From: Sphingomonadales bacterium
Lineage (GTDB): Bacteria > Pseudomonadota > Alphaproteobacteria > Sphingomonadales > Sphingomonadaceae
Assembly: GCA_014763545.1 (NCBI GenBank)
Contig: JACXVD010000009.1
Coordinates: 26,723 to 90,722 of the forward strand
Length of the DNA: 64,000 nucleotides
Direction: 5' to 3'
This document shows positions 11,976 through 21,287 of the stretch, piece by piece. Position numbers and translations under genes: made by a program. How positions within the stretch are numbered: the first letter of the stretch is position 1; every line of letters begins with the position of its first letter. Below the pieces are notes generated by a model that made no database searches, had not been told where the DNA came from, and saw nothing but the letters and a program-made list of their open reading frames with translations.

Positions 11976-12626
11976 ATGGCGGATAGGCAATTGTATCTTG
12001 GGCTGGAGACGCTGGCTCACCGGGAGCGGTGGGCGACCATCGCCATCTGGGCGGTGATGACCATCGCCGGGCTCATGATTGTCGGTCAGCTGCTGGAATT
12101 GGCCGGCGTCCTGGACCTGGAGGCCGCGGAGCTGTCGCCGATCGCCACCCTTGTCGGCCTCATCTACCTGCTCAGCGCCGTGGCCTATCTGGTGTCGGTA
12201 GTCCTCGTCTCCATGTGGATCCACCGCGCCCATGCGAATCTGTTCGACGCCGGATTGGTCGGGCTTGAGTATACGCCCGGCTGGTCGGTCGGCTGGTTCT
12301 TCGTGCCCATCGCGAATCTCTTCAAACCATTCCAGGCGATGCGCGAATTGTGGAATGCCAGCCATGGCGAAAGCGACAACTACACCGCTCCCGCGGCCAG
12401 CGAGCTTTCCATGTGGTGGGGGGCGTTCATCGTCGGCAACATAGCCGATAATATCAGCACCCGGCTCAGCCTTCAGGCCGGCCCCGAAGCGATGCCCGTC
12501 GCGCTGACCCTCGGGATCATCGGTTCGGCGCTGACAATCGTGTCGGCCTGGTGCCTCATGCGGATCATCCAGCAAGTGGGCACCGCGCAGCGGGACTACC
12601 TCACGTTTTCCGGCACTTTCGACTGA
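11976..12626 (+). CDS. DUF4328 membrane protein (second of two)
   Basis: 216-residue paralog of the preceding gene: same four-segment topology and the shared core IHRAHANL ... LEYTPGWSVGWFFVPIANLFKP. Three in-frame starts are clustered; the ATG at 11976 was chosen because GGAG (11965-11968) is 7 bases upstream, against 4 for 11973. The stop lies 4 bases from the end of the convergent DUF2794 gene. Function unknown. Confidence 0.8.
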   Translation: MADRQLYLGLETLAHRERWATIAIWAVMTIAGLMIVGQLLELAGVLDLEAAELSPIATLVGLIYLLSAVAYLVSVVLVSMWIHRAHANLFDAGLVGLEYTPGWSVGWFFVPIANLFKPFQAMRELWNASHGESDNYTAPAASELSMWWGAFIVGNIADNISTRLSLQAGPEAMPVALTLGIIGSALTIVSAWCLMRIIQQVGTAQRDYLTFSGTFD

Positions 12627-12630
12627 GGGC

Positions 12631-12993
12631 TCAGTCCTCGACCGCCTTCACCAGACGCCGTTCGATCGGGGCGAGCACCCCGGCCAGCTCATGGCCGCGC
12701 TTGAGCACCTGGCCGTGTTCGCCCAGCAAGGCCCACATACCCTGCCGGTTGCGCAGCGCGGGGCGCTTTTCCACCTGCGCCTGCGGGCGTTCGGCGCTGC
12801 GGACGAAGGCGGCGAAGATCGCTGCCTCGCGGGTGAAATCCATCGCGTAATCGCGCCACTGCCCGGCCGCGACCATGCGGCCGTAGAGGTCGAGGATGCG
12901 GGTCAGTTCCTCGCGCGTGAAGGCAATTTGCCCCGGCGCGCGACCGGGAAAGGGGACGATCGTGCCGGGCAATCCGCCGGGCGGGTTGTGCAT
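12631..12993 (-). CDS. DUF2794 family protein
   Basis: 120-residue soluble protein of the alphaproteobacterial DUF2794 family: FTREELTRILDLYGRMVAAGQWRDYAMDF and FAAFVRSAERP are the family-typical stretches. No catalytic residues are known and the role is undefined. Its start codon overlaps the cysE stop (ATGA), so it is translated with cysE. It converges with the DUF4328 gene with a gap of 4 bases. Confidence 0.85.
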   Translation of the reverse strand: MHNPPGGLPGTIVPFPGRAPGQIAFTREELTRILDLYGRMVAAGQWRDYAMDFTREAAIFAAFVRSAERPQAQVEKRPALRNRQGMWALLGEHGQVLKRGHELAGVLAPIERRLVKAVED

Positions 12994-13691
12994 CAGCTAT
13001 CGGTGCCGCACAGGCGCGGTGCGTCATCGTCGGGCCGCGCGGATTTGAGCAGCTCGATTTCGGCGCGCAGCCCGGCGATTTCTCCGCGCAATTCGTCGAT
13101 CTGGCGCGGGTCGGGTTCGCACGGCTCGTCGCAGGGCGTGCCATAGGGCATGAATTCGCGCAGCCAGGTTTCCACCGGGACCAGCGTGGAGCGCGCCTTC
13201 ATCCCGACCATCGTCGCGCCTTCGGGCACGTCGTCGGTCACCACCGCATTGGCGCCGATACGCGCGCGTTCGCCGACCACGATCGGGCCGATCACCTGCG
13301 CGCCGGACCCGATGATGACATTGTCCATCAGCGTCGGGTGGCGCTTGCCCCCCTTGCCATTGGTCGGATTGGTACCGCCCAGCGTAACGCATTGGTAAAT
13401 GGTGACATTGTCACCGATATGGGCCGTCTCCCCGATCACGGTAAAGCCATGGTCGATGAAGAAATTCTTGCCGATCGTCGCACCCGGATGGATGTCGATC
13501 GCGGTCAGCCAGCGCGAAAAATGGTTCACGAACCGCGCGGCGAAATACATCCGGCGCTGGAACAGCCAATGGGCGACGCGGTGCCAGAACAGCGCCCACA
13601 CGCCCGGGTACAGCAGAATCTCGAATCGCGAACGCGGCGCGGGATCGCGCGCGCGAACGGAATCCAGATAGGACGCAACCCCTTTGAACAT
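12993..13691 (-). CDS. cysE: Serine O-acetyltransferase (EpsC-type)
   Basis: Transfers acetyl from acetyl-CoA to serine, the first step of cysteine synthesis. The 232-residue product has the N-terminal helical part (PGVWALFWHRVAHWLF) and a left-handed beta-helix with the active-site FIDHGFTVIGETAHIG and GGTNPTNGKGGKRHPTL segments. It matches the EpsC/short CysE subfamily. A C-terminal extension with a coiled-coil-like IDELRGEIAGLRAEIELL follows the catalytic domain. ATG 13691 (MFKGVASYLDS) is preferred to an upstream in-frame start. It overlaps DUF2794 by one base and starts 27 bases after the hdaA stop. Confidence 0.93.
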   Translation of the reverse strand: MFKGVASYLDSVRARDPAPRSRFEILLYPGVWALFWHRVAHWLFQRRMYFAARFVNHFSRWLTAIDIHPGATIGKNFFIDHGFTVIGETAHIGDNVTIYQCVTLGGTNPTNGKGGKRHPTLMDNVIIGSGAQVIGPIVVGERARIGANAVVTDDVPEGATMVGMKARSTLVPVETWLREFMPYGTPCDEPCEPDPRQIDELRGEIAGLRAEIELLKSARPDDDAPRLCGTDS

Positions 13692-13718
13692 GGCCGCAAT
13701 TCTCCCACCTAACACTGC

Positions 13719-14330
13719 CTAAAGCAAGCGCGCCTGCTCCGGGCCCTGAACCGCCTCGAGCGCATCGCGCCAGATCGACATGGTGGCCGGTGCCTTGCGC
13801 TCAAGGCTCAGCCGGTCGATCGCGGCGGCGACCTGCTCGATCGCGGCGAAGCTGCGCTCCATCCGCGGCACGAGATAGGTAAGCGCGCCCTCCCCCAAAA
13901 CAAGGCCCCGCGCCTCGGCATGGCTTTCGAGCAGCGCAGCGATCATTTCTTCGTCCGGCGTCCCGATTTCGAGATGCAGCGCCGCGCCCAGGCGCGAGCG
14001 CAAATCGGGCAGGCGGATTTCCCAGCCATCGCCATCGGCAACCAGCAACAGCGGCACGCCGTCTTCCTGCGCCCGGTTCCAGCGGTGGAACAGCGCGGTC
14101 TCGTCCAGCGCATCGGCCCCGTCCACGGCCTCGCCCCGGCCCTGGCTGGCGAACCAGCGGGCGAGCAGCGACTTGCCCGAACGCGGTGGCCCCGCCAGCG
14201 CGGCGGTGCGGAACGGCCAGCCCGAGGGATCCGACAGCGCATCGACCACCGCACGATTGGCATTGCCCAGCACGATCCGCGCCGGATCGGAATCGCGCCG
14301 CTGCGACAGGGGCAAGGCGAATTGCGCCAT
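13719..14330 (-). CDS. hdaA: DnaA-related regulator HdaA (Hda)
   Basis: 203-residue truncated AAA+ protein related to DnaA domain III. P-loop GPPRSGKS at residues 47-54, a degenerate Walker B LLLVADGDGW near 95-104, and the sensor-like LVPRMERSF segment near 155. Hda-type proteins, bound to the sliding clamp, stimulate ATP hydrolysis by DnaA and so prevent over-initiation; the N-terminal QFALPL is a good clamp-binding motif. Position beside the divergent purMN pair is typical in alphaproteobacteria. No DNA-binding domain IV is present, which rules out DnaA. Confidence 0.9.
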   Translation of the reverse strand: MAQFALPLSQRRDSDPARIVLGNANRAVVDALSDPSGWPFRTAALAGPPRSGKSLLARWFASQGRGEAVDGADALDETALFHRWNRAQEDGVPLLLVADGDGWEIRLPDLRSRLGAALHLEIGTPDEEMIAALLESHAEARGLVLGEGALTYLVPRMERSFAAIEQVAAAIDRLSLERKAPATMSIWRDALEAVQGPEQARLL

Positions 14331-14340
14331 GCTGCGGCCC

Positions 14341-15627
14341 TTATCGGCTGATGGCGAGCGCGTTGCTGCCCTGGTTCACATTGAACCCGCGCGAACGGAG
14401 CGCCGCGGCCAGTTGTTCGAGCGAACCGCCGAAGGACACGCGCATCACCGAAGTGCCGCCCATCGCGGTGCTGGTGATCGCCACGCCGCGCACGCCGGGG
14501 GTGGAGCGGACCACGGCCAGCGTGGAATCGAACGCCCCGCCATCGGGCGTCGCGAACTGGACGACGAAATTGCTCACCACCGCCGGCCCGGTGGGCGTGG
14601 GTGCCGCGGTCGGCGCGCCGGGTTCGGTAGTGGCTTCGGACGGAGCGGCTGCCGCGGCGGCCTTCGCCCGTTCGCGCGCCTCGATCTGGCGACCGATGGA
14701 GATCAGCTTCTGCAACGCCGGATCGCCTTCACCCGTGCCCAGCGCCAGCGTGGGGTCGGGCTTCAGCTTGCCATCGGCCAGCGCCTTGGCGAAAATCGCG
14801 TCGAACCGCTCGACCGCGCTCGCCAGCATGCGCGGCAGGTCCTGCGGGTTCTTCGCCTGCAGGGTGAATTCGCCGAGATAGACATTGTCCGGCCCGTAAC
14901 GCGCGGTGAAAGTCCCGTTGATCGGCCCGCCCGGATAGGAATATTCGAGCCGTGCGATCGGCACCAGCACATCGGCGGCCCCGAACTGGTCGAGGATGCC
15001 GCGCCACCAGGTCCGGCTACGACGCCCGACCTGGCCATAGGTCAGCAGCAGCGAATCGCCGCCCGCGCCGGATGGGCGCACATAGTCGATCGGGCTCGCA
15101 CCCGACTGGAATTCGGCCCAGGCGGCCTGCCACGGGTTGCGCACCTGATAGACGGTCGACGCCCCGCCGCTGACCGTCACCGGCACCAGCAACATCGGGG
15201 CAGAGCGTGTCCGCGCCCCGGCGGCGCCGAGGACGGAACCGGCCCGCGCACGGTCGAAGATCACCCCCAGCCGCGCGATGTAGCGGCGCGGGCCGATCTG
15301 TTCGTGTTCGATCACCACCGCCGACACCATCGATTCGATCCGCGAATCGGGCAGCGACGGGCCGCCGAGCTTGGCCCACGCCTTGCGCTGCGCCTCGCGC
15401 CACCCCTTCTCCTGCGCGGCGATGGCATTTTCGGCGGTCACATCGACGTCGATCCCGCCGACATCGATGTCACGACTGGCGGCAACCGGCGCAATCCCGC
15501 GGTCGCCCTCCACCTGCGCGACCAGCACGCGCGCCGCCAGCACGGCGCACAGCACCGCCACGATCGCCGCAAGGGCGGCAATCCGGGGCTGGCGCATGGG
15601 GCGCGGGAGGGCGAGCGAAGGGGCCAT
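14341..15627 (-). CDS. Exported DUF2066-like / heavy-metal-associated-domain protein
   Basis: About 428 residues. A signal-like hydrophobic stretch ([21 protein letters not shown]) is followed by a DUF2066-like part ([15 protein letters not shown] ... [21 protein letters not shown]) and a C-terminal ferredoxin-fold-like module after an Ala/Pro-rich linker. DUF2066 proteins are periplasmic with unknown function. The stop lies 10 bases before the hdaA start, so the two are co-transcribed. ATG 15627 is the chosen start; an ATG at 15597 nearer the hydrophobic segment is equally possible as no clear ribosome site decides it. Confidence 0.7.
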   Translation of the reverse strand: MAPSLALPRPMRQPRIAALAAIVAVLCAVLAARVLVAQVEGDRGIAPVAASRDIDVGGIDVDVTAENAIAAQEKGWREAQRKAWAKLGGPSLPDSRIESMVSAVVIEHEQIGPRRYIARLGVIFDRARAGSVLGAAGARTRSAPMLLVPVTVSGGASTVYQVRNPWQAAWAEFQSGASPIDYVRPSGAGGDSLLLTYGQVGRRSRTWWRGILDQFGAADVLVPIARLEYSYPGGPINGTFTARYGPDNVYLGEFTLQAKNPQDLPRMLASAVERFDAIFAKALADGKLKPDPTLALGTGEGDPALQKLISIGRQIEARERAKAAAAAAPSEATTEPGAPTAAPTPTGPAVVSNFVVQFATPDGGAFDSTLAVVRSTPGVRGVAITSTAMGGTSVMRVSFGGSLEQLAAALRSRGFNVNQGSNALAISR

Positions 15628-15697
15628 CGGGGAAAACTGGCGGCCTTTTGCCCAAACAGGCATGGAAATCCAAGCGCGAATGCGTAAGGGGTCCACC

Positions 15698-16804
15698 ATG
15701 GCGAGCGAAGATACACCGGGCGAGTCCTACACCTACGCCAAGGCAGGCGTCTCGATCGAGGCGGGCAATGCGCTGGTCAAGGCGATCGGCCCGCTGGTCA
15801 AGGCGACCCGGCGACCCGGCGCGGATGCGGAGATCGGCGGTTTCGGCGGCTTCTTCGATCCGCGCGCCGCAGGCTACACCGATCCGCTGCTGGTCGCGGC
15901 GAACGATGGCGTCGGGACCAAGCTGAAACTCGCGATCGACCACGACCGGCACGACACGGTGGGCATCGACCTGGTGGCCATGTGCGTCAACGATCTGATC
16001 GTGCAGGGTGCGGAGCCGCTGTTCTTCCTCGACTATTTCGCCACCGGCAAGCTGGAGAACGGCGTTGCCGAGCGGGTGATCGCCGGGATCGCCGAAGGCT
16101 GCAAACAGGCCGGCTGCGCGTTGATCGGCGGCGAAACTGCCGAGATGCCCGGAATGTATGCCGCAGGCGACTATGACCTTGCCGGGTTCTGCGTCGGCGC
16201 GGTCGAGCGCGGCGAGCAGCTGACGGGCGACAAGGTCGGCCCCGGCCATGTGCTGATCGGCCTGGCATCCTCGGGCGTCCATTCGAACGGCTATTCGCTG
16301 GTCCGGCGGCTGGCGGCGGACAAGGGCTGGAAGCTCGACCGCCCTGCCCTGTTCGACCAGGACCGGCTGCTGATCGACGCGCTGATCGAACCGACCCGGA
16401 TCTATGTGAAGACGCTGCTGCCGCTGGTCCGCGCCGGGCTGGTGGATGCGATGGCGCATATCACCGGTGGCGGACTGCTGGAGAATATCCCGCGCGTGCT
16501 GCCCGCCGGCAGCCATGCGCTGGTCGATGCCGATGGCTGGGAACAGCCGCGGCTGATGGCTTTCCTGCAGGCACAGGGGAATATCGAACCGGGCGAGATG
16601 GCGCGCACGTTCAATTGCGGCGTCGGCATGGTGCTGGCCGTCGCGCCGGAAAATCTCGCGACGGCAACCGCAGCGCTGGAAGCCGCGGGCGAACAGGTGC
16701 TGCGCGTCGGCACCATCGTGGCGGGCGAGAAAGGCTGCACCGTGCGCGGTTCGCAGGAAAGCTGGAGCGCGCGCGCCGATTGGGAAGCGACCCACCTTGG
16801 CTGA
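15698..16804 (+). CDS. purM: Phosphoribosylformylglycinamidine cyclo-ligase
   Basis: AIR synthetase, the fifth step of purine synthesis (FGAM + ATP to AIR). The 368-residue product has the family motif [11 protein letters not shown] (GVGTK at 71-75), [25 protein letters not shown], and [14 protein letters not shown] 15698 gives [10 protein letters not shown] followed by [10 protein letters not shown], the usual purM N-terminus. It is divergent from the DUF2066 gene and overlaps purN by 8 bases. Confidence 0.97.
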   Translation: MASEDTPGESYTYAKAGVSIEAGNALVKAIGPLVKATRRPGADAEIGGFGGFFDPRAAGYTDPLLVAANDGVGTKLKLAIDHDRHDTVGIDLVAMCVNDLIVQGAEPLFFLDYFATGKLENGVAERVIAGIAEGCKQAGCALIGGETAEMPGMYAAGDYDLAGFCVGAVERGEQLTGDKVGPGHVLIGLASSGVHSNGYSLVRRLAADKGWKLDRPALFDQDRLLIDALIEPTRIYVKTLLPLVRAGLVDAMAHITGGGLLENIPRVLPAGSHALVDADGWEQPRLMAFLQAQGNIEPGEMARTFNCGVGMVLAVAPENLATATAALEAAGEQVLRVGTIVAGEKGCTVRGSQESWSARADWEATHLG

Positions 16805-17750
16805 CAGGGCCAAAGTCGCGGTGTTCATTTCGGGCAGCGGCACCAATATGGCCGCCCTGCTCTACGCCAGCCGGTTGCCCGGCTGCCCCTATGAAATCGT
16901 CCTCGTCGCCAGCGACGATCCGGCTGCGCCGGGGCTGAGCGTGGCCGAAGTCGAGGGCATCTCGACCTTTGCCCAATTGGCAAAGGGCATGACTCGCGCC
17001 GAACACGACGCAGCGATGGAAGCGGCGGTGGAGCGCAGCGGCGCCCGCTATATCGCGCTTGCCGGATATATGCGCATCCTCGGCGCGGATTTCGTGGACC
17101 GCTGGGAAGGCCGCATCCTCAACATCCATCCCTCGCTGCTGCCCAAATACAAGGGGCTGCACACGCATCAACGCGCGCTGGAAGCGGGGGACGAGTTCGC
17201 CGGCTGTTCGGTGCATGTGGTGACCAGCGAGCTCGACGCAGGCGAAATCCTCGGCCAGGCGGAGGTCGCGATCATCGGCGGGGATACGCCCGAAACGCTC
17301 GCACGCCGGGTGCTGATCGCCGAACACCAGATTTATTCGCGCGTGCTGGCCGACTATGTCTCGCGCGCGACCTCGCCCGAATTCCTCATCGCCCAGGTGC
17401 GCGAACGGGCATTGGCCCTGCCCGAAGCGGATGAAGTCACCTCGCACGGAATGCCCTGCTTCGGCATCGTGAAGGGCAAGAAATTCGCCTATGTCTCGAA
17501 CGACCATCACGGCGACGGCAAGGTCGCCTTGCTGGTGAAGATCAGCGGCGTGGACGAACAGGGCCAGCTGATCGAAAACGATGCCGCCCGCTATTATCGT
17601 CCCGCCTATTTCGGCGATGGCTGGATCGGCATCCGGCTGGATCTGGGCGACACGGATTGGGATGCGGTGGCCGGTTGGCTGCAGCGCAGCTGGCGCAGCG
17701 TGGCACCCCGGCGGCTCACCGAATTGCTGGATGCGGCGGACGAGTTCTGA
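16797..17750 (+). CDS. purN: Phosphoribosylglycinamide formyltransferase fused to a YjbR/MmcQ-like domain
   Basis: Residues 1-190 are GAR transformylase, the third purine step using 10-formyl-tetrahydrofolate: SGSGTN at 12-17, [12 protein letters not shown] around 107-118 (with catalytic His) and [12 protein letters not shown] near 143-154. Residues about 192-310 form a second module ([26 protein letters not shown]..., [29 protein letters not shown]) that resembles the YjbR/MmcQ (DUF419-type) fold with its CyaY-like layout. Ordinary PurN proteins are near 200 residues. Start is a TTG (16797) overlapping the purM end by 8 bases. The fusion has no frameshift. Confidence 0.9.
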   Translation: MADRAKVAVFISGSGTNMAALLYASRLPGCPYEIVLVASDDPAAPGLSVAEVEGISTFAQLAKGMTRAEHDAAMEAAVERSGARYIALAGYMRILGADFVDRWEGRILNIHPSLLPKYKGLHTHQRALEAGDEFAGCSVHVVTSELDAGEILGQAEVAIIGGDTPETLARRVLIAEHQIYSRVLADYVSRATSPEFLIAQVRERALALPEADEVTSHGMPCFGIVKGKKFAYVSNDHHGDGKVALLVKISGVDEQGQLIENDAARYYRPAYFGDGWIGIRLDLGDTDWDAVAGWLQRSWRSVAPRRLTELLDAADEF

Positions 17751-17777
17751 ACCCGCCCGCCGCCATCCGGCGGATTG

Positions 17778-18029
17778 TCAGGCTTTCGCCTTTTCCGCCG
17801 AAACCATCGCGCCGACCTGATCGACCAGCGCCAGACGCTGCTTCTTGAGGGTTTCCAGCCGCTCGTCCGAAGCCGCTTCGACTTCGCTTTCGATGCGGTG
17901 AATTTCGCGGTTCACCTCGTGATACTCGTCGGCCAGCTTCGCGAAATGGGCATTGCCGGTCTTGAGCTTGTGCAGGACTTCGTGATCCTGCGGGAATTCA
18001 TCTGCGAGTTCGTGGGGAGTATGGGACAT
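17778..18029 (-). CDS. DUF465 (YdcH-like) small protein
   Basis: 83-residue helical protein of the DUF465 family: TPHELADEFPQDHEVLHKLK, LADEYHEVNREIHRIE and LKKQRLALVDQV. These short coiled-coil proteins are common in proteobacteria and have no established function. ATG 18029 follows AGGAGCGGAA, a good ribosome site; the longer frame to 18059 is not needed. It converges with purN over 27 bases. Confidence 0.88.
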   Translation of the reverse strand: MSHTPHELADEFPQDHEVLHKLKTGNAHFAKLADEYHEVNREIHRIESEVEAASDERLETLKKQRLALVDQVGAMVSAEKAKA

Positions 18030-18122
18030 TTCCGCTCCTGGTCCGTTGTTGTTATGCACACAGGCTAGGTCAGCCTGCGATCTTGCGCCTTGCCCTGCGT
18101 CAAATCGCCGTGACCGGCAATG

Positions 18123-18152
18123 AAAAGCCCCGCCGGATCGCTCCGCCGGGGC
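18123..18152 (-). terminator. Rho-independent terminator of ndk
   Basis: Read on the minus strand, GCCCCGGCGGA and TCCGGCGGGGC form a stem with one C-C mismatch and a four-base loop, followed by TTTT. It lies about 35 bases after the ndk stop. Confidence 0.75.
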
Positions 18153-18187
18153 CTCCCTGATCGAATGGGTCGACGATCAGTCGGCGA

Positions 18188-18610
18188 TCAGCCGACGATT
18201 TCTTCGGGCTTGAAGAAGAAGTCGATCTCGATCTTCGCGTTTTCGTCGCTGTCCGAACCGTGGACCGTGTTGGCCTCGATGCTTTCGGCCAGTTCCTTGC
18301 GGATCGTGCCCGGCGCAGCATCCTTCGGGTTGGTCGCGCCCATGATGTCACGGTTGCGCTTCACCGCGTCTTCACCTTCGAGCACCTGCACGACGACCGG
18401 GCCCGACATCATGAAATCGACCAGTTCGCCGAAGAAGGGGCGTTCGCGGTGCACCGCATAGAAGCCTTCGGCCTGTTCGCGGGTCATGTGGATGCGCTTC
18501 GAAGCGACGACGCGCAGGCCGGCTTCTTCCAGCATCTTGGTGACCGCGCCGGTCAGGTTGCGGCGGGTGGCATCGGGCTTGATGATCGAAAAGGTGCGGG
18601 TAACCGCCAT
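18188..18610 (-). CDS. ndk: Nucleoside diphosphate kinase
   Basis: Transfers the gamma-phosphate from ATP to other nucleoside diphosphates, balancing the NTP pools. The 140-residue product starts [15 protein letters not shown] and has the phosphorylated active-site His117 in NTVHGSDS. Length and residues are typical. It is followed by its own terminator and has a gap of 112 bases to the next upstream gene, so it appears monocistronic. Confidence 0.98.
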   Translation of the reverse strand: MAVTRTFSIIKPDATRRNLTGAVTKMLEEAGLRVVASKRIHMTREQAEGFYAVHRERPFFGELVDFMMSGPVVVQVLEGEDAVKRNRDIMGATNPKDAAPGTIRKELAESIEANTVHGSDSDENAKIEIDFFFKPEEIVG

Positions 18611-18722
18611 GGGATTTTCCTTGCGAACGATTGTTATGGGATTGTGTTGCGCGCGCCACTAGCCGTGCGGCGGCGCAATCGCAAGTGCGAAGCGCCCGCT
18701 GTTGCAGCATGCGCAAGGGCGA

Positions 18723-19211
18723 TTAGCCCCCGGGCTTGGACCCGATCATCAGCTGTGCCGATGTCTTGCCCGCATCGCTCCCCTCGCCGCGATTGGCGTT
18801 GAAGGAAAAGGCGACCCCGTCCTTGCTCTCACCCGCGATCATCCGACCGGCATCGGTGCTAAGCTGCAATTTCACCTCGATCCCGGCGCTTTCGGCCTGG
18901 GCGCGGTAATAATCCGCCATCTCCTGCGGGGTATCGCCCGATTCCATGATCACCAGTGCGCCCGATCCGCTTTCCTGCTGGATGGTGGTGTTGGAGACCA
19001 CCTTGGCGCCCGGATAAAGCTTGAACCCGCGCGGGAGTTTCACCGGAACATTGGCGCCCGATTGCATCGACACGGTGCCATCGTCGGTGGTGATCGTGGC
19101 GTTGCTGTCGCCGGTCTTGTCATCGACCGAATAGCTGTTTTCGGACTTCGATCCGCAGGCCGCGAGCAACAGCACCGCGGCGGCGGAGGTGACGGCAACA
19201 GACTTCTTCAT
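18723..19211 (-). CDS. Lipoprotein, unknown function
   Basis: 162 residues with a signal sequence and a clear lipobox LLAAC (cleavage before Cys19), then a Ser/Asp-rich linker and a small alpha/beta domain (LPRGFKLYPGAKVVSNTTI, MADYYRAQAESAGIEVKLQL). The fold description is inference; I do not recognise the family. It probably sits on the inner leaflet of the outer membrane. It is 56 bases downstream of holC. Confidence 0.75.
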   Translation of the reverse strand: MKKSVAVTSAAAVLLLAACGSKSENSYSVDDKTGDSNATITTDDGTVSMQSGANVPVKLPRGFKLYPGAKVVSNTTIQQESGSGALVIMESGDTPQEMADYYRAQAESAGIEVKLQLSTDAGRMIAGESKDGVAFSFNANRGEGSDAGKTSAQLMIGSKPGG

Positions 19212-19267
19212 CGGCGGGTTCCTCCTTGCTGCGCGAACCTAGCGCAAGCGCGGCGGACAGGGAATGG

Positions 19268-19705
19268 TCAGCCGACCTGCTCCCACTTCCCGCCCTGCTG
19301 GCTCCAGAAATAGCGTTCGACGCCATCCTGCTCGCCCAGGCTGCGCCAGGTCCCGCGCGCCGCATCGCGCGCGGCTTCGCCGAACAGCAGGAACACCCGA
19401 TCGAACCCCAGCGCCTCGTCGCGCCATTCGCCGTCGGCGATCGCGAGGTAGCGGGCGCCGTTGGCAGGGTCGGGTGTGTCGGACAGCAGGATCGGCTGGC
19501 GATCCTCGTGCCCCTCGCCCGCCTTGCCATTGGCCAGGAAAGCCTGCGGGGCATGCTCCCACAGCGCACGCGACAGCACATCGCGCAGCGCGGGATCGCG
19601 GGCCACCACCAGCATCCGCTCGCCCGCATTGCGCGTCGCGCGGGCCAGCAGCGGCACGGCCTGTTCGGGGCCGTCGCGTCCAAGGAGGTAGAAATCGACC
19701 CTCAT
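19268..19705 (-). CDS. holC: DNA polymerase III subunit chi
   Basis: 145-residue chi subunit, which with psi links the clamp loader to SSB. It begins MRVDFYLLGR, the family signature, with LLARATRNAGERMLVVA and a C-terminal ARGTWRSLGEQDGVERYFWSQ segment. The start ATG at 19705 was chosen by homology. It lies 20 bases after the pepA stop; the pepA-holC order is conserved across proteobacteria including Escherichia coli. Confidence 0.93.
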   Translation of the reverse strand: MRVDFYLLGRDGPEQAVPLLARATRNAGERMLVVARDPALRDVLSRALWEHAPQAFLANGKAGEGHEDRQPILLSDTPDPANGARYLAIADGEWRDEALGFDRVFLLFGEAARDAARGTWRSLGEQDGVERYFWSQQGGKWEQVG

Positions 19706-19725
19706 CCCGCGCGGCCCCGCTGGGC

Positions 19726-21186
19726 TCAGCCCTCCGCGCTGTTGCGCACGAAGCGGTCGAGCAGGCGCACGCCGTAACCGGTCGCGCCCTTGTCCCAGGT
19801 GCGGCCGGGCTTGTCGGCCCAGACCATGCCCGCGATGTCGAGATGCGCCCAGGGCGTGTCGTTTTCGACATAGCGCTTGAGGAACTGCGCGGCGGTGATC
19901 GAACCGGCAAAGCGCGGGCCGATGTTCTTCATGTCGGCAATCGGGCTGTCGATCAGCTTGTCGTATGCCGGGCCGAGCGGCATGCGCCACAGCTTGTCGC
20001 CCACTGCCTCCCCGGCTTCGAGCAGGTCGGCGGCCAGCTGGTCATTGTTGGCGAAGCAGCCGCCGTGTTCGTTGCCCAGCGAGATGATCATCGCCCCGGT
20101 CAGCGTGGCGAGATCGACGATCCGCACCGGCTTGAATTCGCGCTGCGTCCAGGTCAGCGCATCGCACAGCACCAGCCGCCCTTCGGCATCGGTGTTGAGC
20201 ACTTCGACCGTCTGGCCCGACATGGTGGTGACCACATCGCCCGGGCGCTGGGCATTGCCGTCGGGCATGTTTTCGACCAGCCCGACCACGCCCACCGCAT
20301 TGACCTTCGCCTTGCGCAGGGCGAGCGTCAGCATCGCACCGACCACGGCGGCGGAACCGCCCATGTCCCACTTCATGTCTTCCATGCCCGGCCCCGGCTT
20401 CAGGCTGATGCCGCCGGTGTCGAAGGTCACCCCCTTGCCGACGAAGGCCAGCGGCGCTGCGCCCGCCGCACCGCCCGACCACTTGATCGCCAGGATGCGG
20501 GATTCGCGGATCGAGCCCTGCCCGACGCCGAGCAGCGCCCCCATGCCGAGCGCTTCCATCTGCTGTTCGTCGAGCACGACGAGTTCCGCACCGGTGCCTT
20601 CGAACCGCGCCTGGCAGCGCGCGACATAGCTTTCCGGATAGATGATGTTCGCCGGTTCGGTGACCAGTTCGCGCGCGAATTCGACACCGTCCGCCACGGC
20701 GCTCGCATCGGCCCAGCTCGCATCGGTCCCGGCGGGTGCGCCGGCCACAAGGACGCTCGACAGCGTGACCTTCTGCTCGTCCTTCATCTTGGTGCGATAG
20801 ACATCGTAGCGCCAGCTGCGCAGCCGCAGGCCCAGCAGCACCGCCGCAACCTCGGCCGCCGAGAGCCCCGATCCGCCCAGGTCGAGCACCAGCTGTTCTT
20901 CGCCCGAACACAGATATTTGGCGGCCACCGCCGCACCGGCCTTCTCGCAATTCGCCTCGCGGTCCGCAGCGCCTGCATCGCCGATCCCGGCGAGCGCCAC
21001 GCGGATCACATTGCCGTCCCGCTCCACGAAGCCTTCGAAGCTCTGGCCCGCGCGCCCCTTGAAGCGGGCAGCGGACGCGCCCTGCACCAGCGCGCTTTCG
21101 ATCGTCGCAGGCAGCTTGCCCTGCTCGACGATATGCGCCACCAGCCGCGCGCCGGCCGGAATCGAATCAATGAAGCTGATCTGCAT
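19726..21186 (-). CDS. pepA: Leucyl aminopeptidase
   Basis: Cytosolic M17 aminopeptidase, 486 residues, which releases N-terminal residues from peptides using two metal ions. The metal-binding signature NTDAEGRL is at residues 331-338 and the GKGVTFDTGGISLKPG motif near 250-265 supplies further ligands. Length is normal. ATG 21186 (MQISFIDSI) gives the usual N-terminus. It is divergent from lptD by 101 bases and upstream of holC. Confidence 0.97.
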   Translation of the reverse strand: MQISFIDSIPAGARLVAHIVEQGKLPATIESALVQGASAARFKGRAGQSFEGFVERDGNVIRVALAGIGDAGAADREANCEKAGAAVAAKYLCSGEEQLVLDLGGSGLSAAEVAAVLLGLRLRSWRYDVYRTKMKDEQKVTLSSVLVAGAPAGTDASWADASAVADGVEFARELVTEPANIIYPESYVARCQARFEGTGAELVVLDEQQMEALGMGALLGVGQGSIRESRILAIKWSGGAAGAAPLAFVGKGVTFDTGGISLKPGPGMEDMKWDMGGSAAVVGAMLTLALRKAKVNAVGVVGLVENMPDGNAQRPGDVVTTMSGQTVEVLNTDAEGRLVLCDALTWTQREFKPVRIVDLATLTGAMIISLGNEHGGCFANNDQLAADLLEAGEAVGDKLWRMPLGPAYDKLIDSPIADMKNIGPRFAGSITAAQFLKRYVENDTPWAHLDIAGMVWADKPGRTWDKGATGYGVRLLDRFVRNSAEG

Positions 21187-21287
21187 GGAATCTCCGAATA
21201 TTCTCGATCTGGGTGGGCGGGTGCCAAGCGGCAGCCCCTGCCCGCATGGTGATTGCAGTTAGGCGTGGGCAGTGCGATAGGCAAGGG

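Noticed and set aside
14173..15687. 504-codon plus-strand frame opposite hdaA and DUF2066
   Set aside because: Arg/His/Pro-rich shadow; no recognisable domain.
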